A stretch of DNA of 64,000 nt. Source: Casuarina equisetifolia. Taxonomy: Eukaryota; Streptophyta; Magnoliopsida; Fagales; Casuarinaceae. Of this stretch, positions 47,874 to 60,787 are shown piece after piece. Location of the stretch: NCBI GenBank assembly GCA_028551475.1, contig CM052362.1:380166-444165 (forward strand). The letters run 5' to 3'. A model generated the notes under the pieces. That model had not been told where the DNA came from and did not search any database. It worked only from the letters and a program-made list of their open reading frames with translations. Numbering within the stretch: position 1 is the stretch's first letter; the number at the start of each line of letters is the position of its first letter. Both the position numbers and the translations under genes were made by a program.

Positions 47874-50800
47874 TGGATTTCTACTTGACTACTTTCTATG
47901 TAGCAAGTGCAATAGATAGGGAAAGTTAGAAAACATGTTTACTCTTCTTGCTTGATTCTTTTCCATTGTTTTGCCCTTTATGCTTCTAGGTACTATTAGT
48001 ACTACTAATTCTCTACCTCGAGTGGAAAGTTCTAAAGTCTCTGAATTTTTTTTTCAAGTAGGGTATGATGGTTGATTTTGCCAAAGACTTGGCTGGTTTT
48101 GTTGCTGCTAGTGGGAAGAAGCATGTGGTTGTGTTGTCTAGCTTAGACTTTGGGAGGTGGCAAAATATTGATATGTCAAGGTATAAATCAATACTTATGC
48201 TTTTAGTTGGTTCAAGATAATTTTTAGATGCTAGGGTTTGTCCACTAGATGGAATATTGCAACTAACTCTCCTGCATCAAGGCAACTTAGTATTCCCAAA
48301 CACTTGTGTGACAAACCAGAGGGTACTTGAAGTTGCAAGTACTAGGGATAGGCTTTCAGACTTTCACAACAGGCACATGTTGTCAATTTTATTTGGGCTC
48401 TTATTTCAACTGATAGGACATGATATCACCTTTAGCCATTGAAAAGAAAAGGACAAAAAAAAAGGGCCTAAGATTTGAAAGTGTTGTATAGTTCAACATT
48501 TCCTTAGCAGTTCTCTGCATGTCTCTCCATCCCAACCCTTTTTTAATTAGCATGAAAGAGCATTTTGAATAAAGTTTTGTTGGAATGTATCAAGAAGTGT
48601 ATATGACTGACTTAAAAAAAATGCCTTCTTTTTCAACAAGTGGATTTAGTTATTTTTGAACCTTATTGTTTGGGAAGTCATCTTTGTCCATCTGAACACT
48701 TTGTTTGCAATTGCTTCTGCCTTTTTCTATATATTTTGATCCTTTATCCTATTAGTGGTTTACAGACATACTACTTGTCTAGCAACACTACTGATGGAAT
48801 AGATAATTACTGCGAGCAACTTGGATGGAAAAGACTGCAAGAATACAAACCTACCTAAAGGGGTTGGAAATATCTCGACACCTTAGCTGAAGGAAATACC
48901 TCGCAGGAAGGCAATCAGCCCTTTGAAGATGAACTTGATGAAGAAGATTACTATCCAAGCTTGCCTTTTGCTGCACTTTTTTCTTGTTTTAAGGTATCAT
49001 TTATTCAACTATGGTTATGACAAAAAACATTTTGTGTAACTTATATCTTTTTCCTGGAAAAGATAAAAAGCAAATTCACATTTATGATTTCTTGTTGTTC
49101 ATCTATGCCATCTATTTTTGAATGTAGGGTGTACTATGGCTTAGTTAAGTATTTTTATTTGTCTAAATATTTGTAACTTCATTGGTGTCTACCTATTTTC
49201 TGCTTTTGGCTTTTGATTTTAATTCCTAAGCTACTTTTATGGAGTTATTTCTCCATGTGATATTTCCTATGGTAACTCTTATTTTGGAACTCCTAGATTA
49301 AGGTTATGACTTCCATGATAGGTGGGACACATCTCTTTGTCTTTCTCTCACACACAAACATTAACACACATTATTAGTGGTGATAGATAATTGGACTATG
49401 ATAGATTATTATCCTTGCTTCTAGATCAAGGTGATTTGTGATGCCTGACACCCCTATTATATTTAAACAATTTGCCCTGAGTTCATAAATTGTAGCCTAT
49501 TCTTTTTCTTCTGTGTAAATGTGTGTCTCCCCTAATTAAGGTGTGTGATTTGTATATTAGTAGTTTGGTTTTGAAATCCAATTTAAATTTAACATAAAAA
49601 AGGCTTCAGTTTGTTGATCAGGCCAAAGGTTTGAAGGTTACCTGCATATTTTGCTACTGCTTAGAAGTGGACAACATACGAGATGCTTTACATTTGGCCA
49701 AGGCAACAAGCAAACTTCTGGAGCTAAGTCCTAGTAATTTCCATGGTATTTTTGCCCAAGCTTTGTGTTGGTGACTAGCTGAAAATATAATCATTGCCTC
49801 TTAAATTCATATTGTTACGATCTCATATTTTGAATTCCCATTTTGACTTTTTTGTTTTAATTGTTATGGTGCTCTTTATTTAACTGTCAATTATAAGAAT
49901 GTCATGCATATATTTGCATCTTATGGGTGTTTAAACCTGTGCATGCTTTAAATTGACTTAATGCTTGGGAATCATCCTTCACTTTCACCATTAGCATTCG
50001 ATGGCCCCTATGGTAACCCTGATAAGTGAATTGCAAACTCTTTCGGAGCTTAAACTCTCTAATGTAGAATCATCTTTACCTGATTATTTATCATGTATTA
50101 CATTACTATTTGTTCTTTCTACCTCTATGAATTTCACTCCTTTTACAAGGCTTTGTTTGTTTCATGTGGATATTTTATGTCAAACTCCAGTTTATAATGG
50201 GTAAAGATTCAACTTATAAAATCTGAAATTTTGTTTTAATGGCTCAAAAATCTTTGAAAATCTTCCAATACTACATTTATTAGTGGAGAACAATTTTATT
50301 GGGAAAAAAAAGGGGGGAGATTTATACCCATTCTTTTATATCTTCATTTTTTCTCTATTAGTGCAGACACAGTGCTTTCTTTGTCATTATGAATTTACTA
50401 TTTAAGCATTTTACTCCAATTTTCTCTTTGGCATATTAGTTTGTTTTTGTTCTTCCAGGATTTTTAATGATTCATTTCATTATATCCTCTTGTTTGTATA
50501 CTTTTGTACTTCAGATTTTATCCCTGCCATTATGCATTTTGAATTTTATTATCACATTAACTTTATAAGTGATAGTTGGGGAACATAGTAACTTGATGGC
50601 TGGTGTCACGTATGAATATTCCCTTAGGTATTTTAAGTTCTGTCGTTGGGAATTTTGTACACTTGAACAAGGTCATCTTATAGTTTTAAGTGTTAGGTTG
50701 TCAAGTTTTTTTTTTTTTTGGTGTAAGATGACAATAGTCTTTGGTATTCAATCAATTGTGCTAATATGAAATCTATGTGCCTTTGGCTTTTTTTTAAGGC

Positions 50801-51094
50801 AATGAAGGTGGTAAATGGCTCACTCCATTTTCATGGAAGACTTTATATGGACCTCCCTTAGATATGTCCATCTTTTAGGTTGCATGGACATTATGACCTG
50901 ATATTGGATCTGCAAGAATGAGGTGTTTCCTAATTCTCTGTACTTCATCAAAGGTTTGAGTCATTTACAAGCGTGAGCAGTGACTTATTATGTTAGCACA
51001 GTTGAACAATTATAAAATCTAGTGTCTTTCATTTTGTTCTCCCACTTCTCTTTTTACCACTACATTGTGGAAAACTGTTAAAATATGTAATAAG

Positions 51095-52761
51095 TGTTGG
51101 GTTTTATGGCCTAACAAGAAGGGGGGTTGAATTGTTATTGTACCGAAAATTGTTTCTTTCTAAAAATCTAATCAATTACTTTAACAACTTGTATAATAAT
51201 ATGCAATCAAACAGAAATATGTAATCAAAGAAAGAATAAGAGAATCAATACCCAATTTACCACAGTGGTTCGGCACTATATCTTGGAGTCCTACATCCAC
51301 CCTCTTCTCCTTCAATTAAACTGATTGAAGCCCCCTTTACTCAATCTGATTAGGAGAACACGTTCTCCCTAATCCAACTAATCCCTTCTCAAAGGAATTA
51401 TCAAGTCTGAATACAAATAGTGATCAAAAGATCATATACAATAGCAAATCCCCAAATAATATGTCAATGTATGGGATATTGCTAATCAAAGGAGCTATTC
51501 AAACAAATATATCAAGATACAAAGCTCCTATTACGAAATCCCCAATTTGGTGAAATTAAGGTTTCAGATTTTCTTCAAGATTTATGTGCAGAGAATGTTT
51601 ATAAGTGAAATCAGCACATAAATAATGTTATACAAGCTATAATTGATGATATTATCAAAGATTGAACCGAATAATGGAATATCACCGAGAGCTTGTAAAC
51701 CACTAAATGATGTATGATCTCGAATCAAATGGTAAATAAGCTAAGTAGATTATCTTCATAAAGAAAATGCTTTAAATAGATGTTCCTCATCAATCAAAAA
51801 CCTTCACGAACATATCTCCTTTAAATAAAAGCAAATCTAAGGTTTTCTTTTTAAGTCAAACCTGAACCATAGCCTTCTATCCGTTGGGAATAGTAGACTG
51901 TCCATCAAATCAGCCTCATTTCAACCTTTTGATTCAAAATCTAACCGTTTTGACAGCCCGTCTCCTCTAAATTCATCCCGTTGAAGCTTCGGCGCTTGAG
52001 AGAGACGAAGGTAGCGTCGGGGTGAGAATGACGCAGCTAGGGCATGACCCCTCGAGAGATAAGCATCTCTTATGTGCCCTTAAGTGAGACAAAGTCATAG
52101 CCAGCAAGCATATCAAGGAAGCTTTTGATGTGATCAAGATGACACCGTAATGGAAGTCTCTGATAATGATCAATACAACACCGTAATGGGAAGCCTATGA
52201 TAATGATCAATGTGACACTGTAATGAGAAGCTTCTGATAATGATCAATGCGACACCGTAATAGGAACAAGATCAGGTAGGTTGACGTGAACTTGGGCCGC
52301 ACCTATGTTCTCACAGTCCACCAGCAAAAGTCCAGTCCAGTAATACTATATATTCAGCATGTATACCCGGTTCAATATCAACACGGTCCAATATCAATGC
52401 ATTTATAATGTATTGCATATATCGAACTTAAGCTCATATATTGTTCATGCAATTTCACCAAACCAAATATCATATTCCTAAAATATATTCAAGTATATTT
52501 CATATTTCTTGAAGAAATATTTAAATAAACAATATATTTAAATAATTAACATTTATTTGAATATATGTAACAAATACTTTAAGAGTATATTTTAGAGAAT
52601 GTAGGAACCCAATTACGTTATAATATCATTAATTGATATTATAATTTGTATACCTTTTACTTCCTATAGTTTTCCTTTTTTCACATTTAGAAAAACATAA
52701 TTTGAGAATTGATATTTACAAGAAAATATTTTCAATCATAACAAAACCTTATTTTCCAACA
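51095..52761. mobile_element. Nested solo LTR, 1667 bp, TSD ATAAG
   Basis: Starts TGTTGGG and ends CCAACA, giving TG...CA inverted ends, and is flanked by ATAAG at 51090-51094 and 52762-52766. Removing it restores the 5' LTR to the sequence seen in the 3' LTR (AATAAGTT). No primer-binding site, purine tract or coding region is found inside, so a solo LTR left by LTR-LTR recombination is the simplest reading. A non-autonomous element cannot be excluded. Confidence 0.88.
52135..52270. repeat. 37-bp tandem repeats inside the solo LTR
   Basis: Almost four units share GACACCGTAATGG-like, AAGCxTxTGATAAT-like and GATCAA-like parts, with a 37-bp period. Each unit has a few substitutions. Confidence 0.85.
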
Positions 52762-53297
52762 ATAAGTTGTGGACTTTTCTACTTTTTGGGTCGTTACCTT
52801 AAGTTGGCTCATTAGTGATCTAACAGGCCTAATTGCTTCCATTTGAGCTACTACATAGTTGTAAAAGATAGGTGATTTTGATATTCATTCAATAGTAAGT
52901 GCACATTGCCAGATGGGCATTGCCACATATTATTATTCCCTTCCATTGTTTGTTGTTTGTGTTTTTCTTCCTTGAGTTTCTTCAATATGGTATTAGAGCT
53001 GGGTTGAGATGATAGCTCTCTTCATCATGGTCTTAAGACAAATGGGATAAACTTTTGCTAATCCATCCCTTTGCCTCATCGAGGGTTTTTTTTTTTTGTT
53101 CAAATTTTTCAGTTGATAATTTTGCAAAGGCCGTGTTCCACTTGCAATTTACTGCATTCTGTTTTGGAAAACACAATGTGCCAACACATTTGCAACTACC
53201 CTATCCTTTTGCACATTTTATCCTCCCTTGTCCAAACTTATTACATGGCCTACCCTTTCCAAAAATTGACCATGGATTTTACTCCTCCACACTAAAC

Positions 53298-56200
53298 ATG
53301 AGTCCAGCCACAAATCCCAATACAACTCATTTGGTGAATCCTATCAACCCATATTATAACCCTTACTATCTTTCAGCAACCGATGTACTTAGAGCTACCC
53401 TTGTTATTGAAGTGTTGAAAGATGAAAGTAACTATGAGCTTTGGACTAACTAGATGGAAAACCAACTCATGGCCAAAAATAAGTGAGGGTTCGTTGATGG
53501 CACCCTTACCATACCAAAAACAGATGTTGAAAAACAAAAAGATTGGGATCTTTGTTGTTATGTAGTCCAAAGCTGATTTAAAAAATCATTCTCTTAGGAT
53601 TTAGTTTTGTATGTAGCTCGTAAAAGAACTTGAAAATTTTCTAGGAAGCTTTCAAGACCCAGTTTGGGACTTTCATTGGCACTTAACTTTATTGTCTTCA
53701 TTTGTGCCAATTTGAGCATAGAATGCATGCCCCTACTATTACCGAACACTACACCAAATTAAGCGACTTATGGCTTGAAATATAGACGTTAGAACCCCTA
53801 ATCCAATGTCATTATGGAAATTGTTCTAATCGGGTAAATGAGAGAGCAAAAGCTAGAGTTAAAGAGCATAGAACCGTAGGCTTCCTGTTGGGATTGACAG
53901 AGAGATTTTGGAATTTCAAAACGAATGTTCTGTTAAAGGAATTGTTGCCTTTAGTAGATGTGGTCTTCAATCTAGCGAAGAAGGATGGGCATTGAGGCGA
54001 AAAGTATGAAATAGGTGTTGGCAAGCAAGGAAACCCCCTTATGGTATCTTTTCCCACAAACTCTAGTTAGTTCAAAACAAAAGGGAAAGCAAACAGATCT
54101 ACAAAAGGCAAAATAGTATGGTTTCACTACCGTAAATCGGGACATTCCCAAGAGCAATACTACTAGCTAATCAGCTATCCTCCGAGATGGACTCTAAAAG
54201 GTAAAAGGAAGAAGTTAGCCAGTGGCCAAGCATTCTAGGTTAGCAAGATCTCTGGGAGTGACAAAAACTCCTCTACAACTTTGGTAGCTATCAAGCTTGG
54301 ACACTTTACAGGACTGAGCAAGCATATTGCAGGACCAAGCGGGCAATTGTTTTCAGGCTTTGGTGGCCAGCACCAACTAAGGCCCATTTACGATTTTTAG
54401 CTACAAGCCTACAAATTCCAACTTGTATTTAATTCTTAAGTGCCTTATGTCTAGTACCTAGGGGCCAATGGACCAGTCCCAATCATAGCTAGACCCTTTC
54501 ATGCGGTGTAAGCCCAAAACTCCTTTTGGCCTAATCTTCAAATCCCCGAACCACAACAGTAGTTGGGCTCTTAAAATCAAACTGATAATACATCCTTTAT
54601 TGGCATAATGATGTATCCCACAAGCCCACAATTCCTAGCTCCATTACTCGCCTTGAATTAGCTCTAGAATAGCCTAGCCCCCCAATCATTAGGGAATTAT
54701 GAAGGTATGAAAATTTCACTTAATTTTAATTATCTATGGATTATCAATTCAAGTGCAAGTGACTATGTCATGTGTAATTTAAATTCATTATATTCTTATT
54801 ATCCATGCTTACTTTAATTGTTACCTATTAAGTTGCCTAATAATATATATGTTTATGCCATTTACATTGGACATGCACAACCCACAAAATCACTACACTT
54901 AAATCGTGTCCTTTTTATACCTTGTTTAAAGTTTAATATGTTGTCAATCAAGAAAATCACCTTTGATTGTAATTATATTGTCATATTCTTCGATGATTTT
55001 TTGTATTTTTTAGGACCATACTACTGGGCAGGTGATTGGAATGGGTAAAGTGATACGATTGGGTAAAGTGATACGATGACTTTATTTTTTGTAATCCACT
55101 TTCTCTAAGCTACCTCATTGAATCACACACATTTTGAATAGTATCCATTCCTTTTTGTCTTATGTGAATGTGAACAATTAGTATAATCACAATGCTAATT
55201 TCACCTACATTTTATGGCATAGGCGTTTAGGACATAATTCTTAAAAATGTTATATCTCACATGGAAAATGCATGGAGTGCCTTGATTTCTTTTCCTATTT
55301 TATTTATCCATTGGCAAAACAGACTTGCTCTGTTTTTCTACAATGTCAAAATTTTAACAAAGTTGTTTTTTACCTTGGTCATATGGATTTATGAGGACTT
55401 CATAAGGAATCCAATTATGATGAGTCATGATATTTTTTAACCATTGATCATGATTTTTTATAGGCGACTTGGACATTTCTTTTACATTTTAAGGACCAAG
55501 TTTTTTCTATTATTCAATCTTTTATTTCCATGGTCCAAACTTAACATGGTGTTTTGATCAAGCACATTGACTTTACAACGGGACAGTTATTTTCTATTGT
55601 ATGCTCTTCTTTCTTAGCATCTGATGGGATATTTCACAAAAGTTCTTGCATATATACTCCTCAACAGAATAGGGCAGTGGAATGCAAACATTGTCACACG
55701 ATAGACGTTGCATAATCTTTGATGTTTCAAGCTTACATTCATGCATATTTTTTGGGAGAATTTATATTGACTACCATTCACATCATTAATTGACTGCCTA
55801 GTTCGAGACTTGGAAATAGGTCTCCCTTTGAAATATTTTATGGGAAACTACCTTTGTTGGATCATTTACTAGTTTTTGGTTGTAAATGTTATACCATTAA
55901 TTTACGGCCCAAGGATTAGTTTTCTCCTAGGGTCATCCCATGTATGTTTTTTGGTTATCCTTCACTTCAAAAGGGATATAAGTTTTATGATCAAAATATT
56001 AAAAAAAAAATTTTTGTCAATCATGTGGTTTTTTATGGATGAGTTTCCTTTTGCCCCAAGGGAAGCCTTGAATCCCCCTTATGATCCACCCTTGGATCAT
56101 GTTACACTAGTTTCAGACATTGCTTAATAATGCAATTCGTTACCTACTCCATCGAAGCCATCTTTGGATGTGTTAGAAATGCCACATGGTGAGACACGTC

Positions 56201-57669
56201 TAGTCCCATCTATAGATACCCCAAGTATGAGGTCTCAAACTCTTGACTTTACTTTGACTATCACACCTACTTAACCTTTTAAACAACACCCAGGTGCCAT
56301 TCTAGAATAATCACCACCTGCTATTTAAGGGTCATCATGACCTTCATGTCTTCCCATTTGGACTACTGATTATATTTGTTCGACCACCTCCATAGGATCA
56401 AACATTCGATACCCCGTATCTTATCACATTTTCATTCACATTATAAAACCTTTATTGCTTTAATTTCCTTTATCACTAAACCTAAGACATACCATCAAGC
56501 CCTTAATGATAACCATTGGTTTAATGCTATGTATAGAGAATTAGTAGCCTTAAAGGCCAATTGCACATGGGATGTTATAACACTTCTACTTGGTTGTTGA
56601 GTAATTGGATGTAAATGGGTGTACAAGGTTAAATACCAAGCAGATGACACTATAAAGAGATATAAGGCCTGTTTAGTGGCCAAGGGGTATACGTATCCAA
56701 TGAGAAAGTGTTGATTATGATGAAACCTTTTCCCTAATAGTTTAGTCTAAGACTATAAGATCAGTCATAAGTATTGCTTCAGTGAAGAACTGGTGCATTC
56801 ATCAATTAGATGTGTAAAAGGCCTTTCTACATAAAGATTTGATGTAAGAAGTTTACATATAGCTTCCACCTGGTATTCTTCCTTAAGAGGAGAGATCAAT
56901 ATGCCATTTAAGAAAATTATTATATAGGTTGAAGCAAGGATTGAGGTAATGGTATGCAAAATTCATAGAGGTACTACTTGTAGGGGGTTTTTGTCAATTC
57001 CTACATGATTATGCATTATTCACTAGATGAACCAAGAGTTCATTCATTATTCTTTTGTTTTATGTTGATGACATACTAGTAATTGATGACAACCTTACAG
57101 AGATTTCAAAACTTAAAAGATATTTGCATTCAGTGTTTCATATGAAAGACCTTAGGCAATGCAAGTACTTTCTTGAGATAGAAATAGTCCGTTCACCAAA
57201 AGGATATATCTTAGTCAACAGAAGTATGCATTGGAGCTGCTTTTAGATGCCAGACTTGGAAGGTTAAAACTGGTACTCACCCCTTTAAAGCAGAATGTTA
57301 AGCTCATTACACTAAAGTATGACAAAGGAGACCTTGAGAAATAAGATAATCCTATTATGAAGGATTATAACCCTTATCAGAGGAAGATTGGAAGAACTTT
57401 ATATCTAACTCACACAAGACCTAACATTTCCTTTACAGTCTAGCATTTTAGTCAATTTAACCATACACCAAAATGCTCACATATGGATGTAACTATGAGA
57501 TTGTTAAAATATATTGAGGGAACTCTCAAACTTAGGATATTTTCCCATCTTCATCCAAGTTGGAACTCACTGTGAGCCGCAATTCAGACTATGCAACCTA
57601 TCCTATGACACAAAAATGTATAACGAGATACTTCATCAAGTTGGGTGATTCTTTTATCTCATGGCTAGC
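53298..57669 (+). pseudogene. Decayed copia gag-pol (first part) of the 10-kb element
   Basis: Degenerate copia coding DNA. The gag start is MSPATNPNTTHL with NYELWTN (53298-53453). A protease-like WIINSSASDY follows near 54735, then integrase pieces near 55200-55800. RT pieces run from about 56500, including GCKWVYKVKYQ-like and INQ-like blocks, with the catalytic motif YVDD at 57061-57072. It reaches an RNase H start (GDSFISW) where the nested 2.7-kb element interrupts it. Many stops and frameshifts are present and no product is expected. Confidence 0.85.
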
Positions 57670-60396
57670 TGTTTAAATATATTAACATTTTAATGATGAT
57701 AAAAAAAATTAATATGAAAATATTATAATTTATAATTGGTTTAAACAGGAAAAATGATGCTGGACCATTGTATGTAGGAAACATGGACATTTGTGTGACC
57801 CAAGCCCAACAAACATCGCGACCCATTTCTCCTATATGCGAAACCAAAAGCCTAATGTGATCCAATCCGCAAGCCCATGACCTAGAGCAATGCGACCCCA
57901 ATGCATTAAGCATAACCTAGACCAAAAGAGAGCTTGTGACCTAAAAGGCATTGTGACTTGTGGTCTAGGAGTGTGACCTGCGAGAGTGCAATCTAACTTT
58001 CTTTGCTAGAAAGTCGCGTGACCAAGAAAACACCTGCTCAAACACCTTTGAGATTCATCTCTAATGAGAGCTCCAATGATGGCAAAAGATACATCATTCT
58101 AAAGGTATTGAAGAGGATAAAAGATTTATGAAATACCCACAAAGATTTGTGATAACTCTATTTTTATAGAGTTATTTTACCTATTTTTTAGGTAATAAAT
58201 AATACAATGCTTATGAGAAAATATTTGAACTCCTATTATTTATTTGAATTTGTCTTGTTTTTGTAGCATAAGGAGGCAAGGAGAAAAGGGATGAACATGG
58301 AGAACCTGATGCTTATTGTGTGGCAAAATTGTAATATCAAGATCAAGAGAGTCAAGATGGGCTTGGGCTTTGGATAATTGTTATTAGATTTTCTATTGTT
58401 ATTGGATTTTCTATTTAAATAGAAAACCCAGTCATGTTAGGAATTCAAGTCTCAATTAATTTAGGAGTTCAAAACCCAATTGTTTTAGGTCTCTAAAACC
58501 CAATTGTTTTAGGTCTCTAAAATCGAATTCTACTAGGATAGGAGATAGGTCTAAACCTAAACCCTATTTAAGAGAAGAGAAGAGGCAAAAGAAAGGGAGG
58601 GAGGAAATTGAGCACAACTCAAGAAAGAGGCCAAGAATTCAAGGTTTTCTTAAATAGAAGACAAAAAGGGTGACAGACTTCTTGTTCTTGGATTCAAGAT
58701 GCCTTCTTTATTTCTTATTACCATTCTTCCTCATTATTTCTTTATGTTTTAGTTTATTTTTGTTAGAGCTACAATGTAACCTAATTATGATGGTATGAAT
58801 CTTATGATTATTATGTTTTGCAAGATATTTTATTTATGTGAAGTTATATATTACGGAGTTTAATGCTTTTAGGTGATTAGCTACCACTTAGATGACTTGA
58901 TTTGCATGTTAAAGACCGACAGGAAATAGCATGCAGTTGCTTCTTGTAATATGTAACCATAGATTAAATATGGATAGACATATACCATATTGTTTGTGTG
59001 GCTTTCGGTGTAAACTGGGAATATTCATAGATCCTAATGCATTTGGTTTGTTTCAATTCACATATAGAGATATAGTGAATTAATGAACTAAGTAGGTTTG
59101 CTATACCTAGACATAGGATAGTAAATAAATTAGGAAATTCCGCCATCACATAGATATTATCCCTTTTGCAAGCATAAATAATCAATATTAATACCTAGTA
59201 ATTATGGTGAAATCATATGCTCTAACATATTTCTTGTATTTAGCTTTCTTATATTTAGTCAGTTAATCTATCATCTATCAATTTGGTTTGCTAGATAAAT
59301 TCTAGGAGTTGTTCACTGTTAGTAATTAATTGGTTTAGTAATCACCAATCTCTGTGGGACGATATCTTTCTTATCATTATATTACTTGTTCGACATGTTC
59401 ACTTGCATTTAGATTTCACCGAACAATTTTCTTTAAGATTGAAGAAGATTAAAGAAGATTTAACAAAAACTTAAGTTCAACCTCTTAACTTGTTTACTTC
59501 GTAAAGCTCCAAATGATTAACTTAAAAATATGAATGTAACAATAGCATTTTGGAGTGCAATTTTGAATGGGATTGAGACGAAAAGCCAGTCTCGTCTCCC
59601 TTCTTTCATGCTAGTTTATAAATAGGCAAAGATGAGGAAAGAGGGAGTTCCAATAGGAAGAATATGTGATCTTGCTTAGAGATGTCAAAATGGCTCTTTG
59701 GAAGTGAAAGGTTAGTCTGTTTGATGCTATATTAGAGTAGAAAGTTTAGAAGAAAGTGGAGAATGTAAATCAATAAAAAGCATGCATCTTTCAAAAAACT
59801 CATACTATTCTTTTAAGCTCATCCAGTTCATGATTTGACTTTTCATTGGGTGACTATATTTTGAGTTTACTACTGCTTTTATTTACTTGTTAAAAAATCA
59901 CTTTGTGTTTCAATACATATCATTATTGAATTGATTTTCTATAAGTGAACTATGCTAAGGCTTGAACGGAATTTGGGGCTTTTGTCCAAATCAATTTGTA
60001 CTAGCTTTCTTGCATTTGTTTAAAACTTCTAAATTGTATATTACATATCTTGTAAAAACTAAATTTAAAACTTGTAATATTGAGGTGAGAATTGTAATTG
60101 GATTTAAGGAATTGGTTATCCTTTTTAAGTGATTGGATATCTCTTGTAATCAATTGTAAATTAATTGAAAGAGTGACTTTAGCAGGTTGTTAGGGTAAAG
60201 TAGAATAGGTGCCAAGGTGGCTTAGGCCAATCCACTTTTAAAAAATCATTTGTCTTTGTGTGATTATGCTTTGTGTGAATAATTTACTTATTACCATATA
60301 ATTGTTAATTGTCTCACATAGCAAAAAAAAAAAAGACAAATAAATTTTTGAGAAACCTAATTCACCCCTCTACTTAGGTTGCTATAAAATTGAACA
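57670..60396. mobile_element. Nested LTR-type element, 2727 bp, TSD CTAGC
   Basis: Begins TGTTTAA and ends TTGAACA (TG...CA inverted ends), with CTAGC on both sides (57665-57669 and 60397-60401). It splits the RNase H region of the surrounding copia element: the frame reads SW before it and KKQP-like sequence after it. No clear coding region is seen inside. It could be a long solo LTR or an internally deleted, non-autonomous element; I found no internal LTR pair by eye. A short inverted repeat (ATAACTCTAT and ATAGAGTTAT) lies near 58152-58174. Confidence 0.85.
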
Positions 60397-60401
60397 CTAG
60401 C

Positions 60402-60780
60402 TAAAAAACAGCCCATTATATCACATTCTTTGACTGAGTCAAAATATAGAGCTATGAGATACATAGGTTGTGAAGGTATTTAGCTACTAGGATTGTTTCT
60501 AGACCTTGGTGTGACTATTCCTCATCCAGTCCCACTCTTTTGTGATAGTGAACCAACTAAACACATCATAGAAAATCCTATATTCCATAAGAGAATGAAG
60601 CACATTGAGATAGATTATCACTTTCTTCATGAGAAGATTCAAAGAGGGATCATATAGACTTGTTATATCAACACATGAGAGTAGCTTGCAGATGTGTTTA
60701 CTAAAGCTTTATGTAGTCCACAACATCATTATCTATTGTCCAAGCTTAAAGTATTTGATTTGTACAAATCTCCAACTTGA
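60402..60780 (+). pseudogene. RNase H end of the interrupted copia pol
   Basis: Continues the RNase H domain cut off at 57669. A damaged STEAEY-like block (TESKYRAM), an FCD-type block and KHIEIDYHFLHEKIQRG are visible, followed by a typical copia pol end and the purine-rich tract TTGAAGAGAAG just before the 3' LTR. Confidence 0.85.
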
Positions 60781-60787
60781 AGAGAAG

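Larger units (their letters stand above)
42890..50878 (+). pseudogene. Broken PAC2 copy, exons 2-3 lost and retroelement inside
   Basis: Second copy of PAC2 with highly similar exons and introns. The leader is present, but about 100 bp including the start codon are deleted; only the end of exon 1 remains (42983-43013). After intron-1 DNA (to about 43065) foreign sequence follows, and the match resumes at about 47873 inside intron 3, so exons 2 and 3 are gone. Exons 4-7 keep their exact lengths and splice sites: 48062-48180, 48756-48993, 49622-49745, 50799-50878. Exon 5 has a stop (TAA 48856-48858, where PAC2 has CAG). Without a start, with a missing middle and a stop, it cannot make PAC2. Confidence 0.93.

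Noticed and set aside
51502..52300. CRISPR-like array from the short repeats near 52.2 kb
   Set aside because: The units are contiguous 37-bp repeats without unique spacers, in plant DNA inside an LTR.
57055..57246. Independent small gene with a YVDD motif
   Set aside because: It is a piece of the decayed copia reverse transcriptase.
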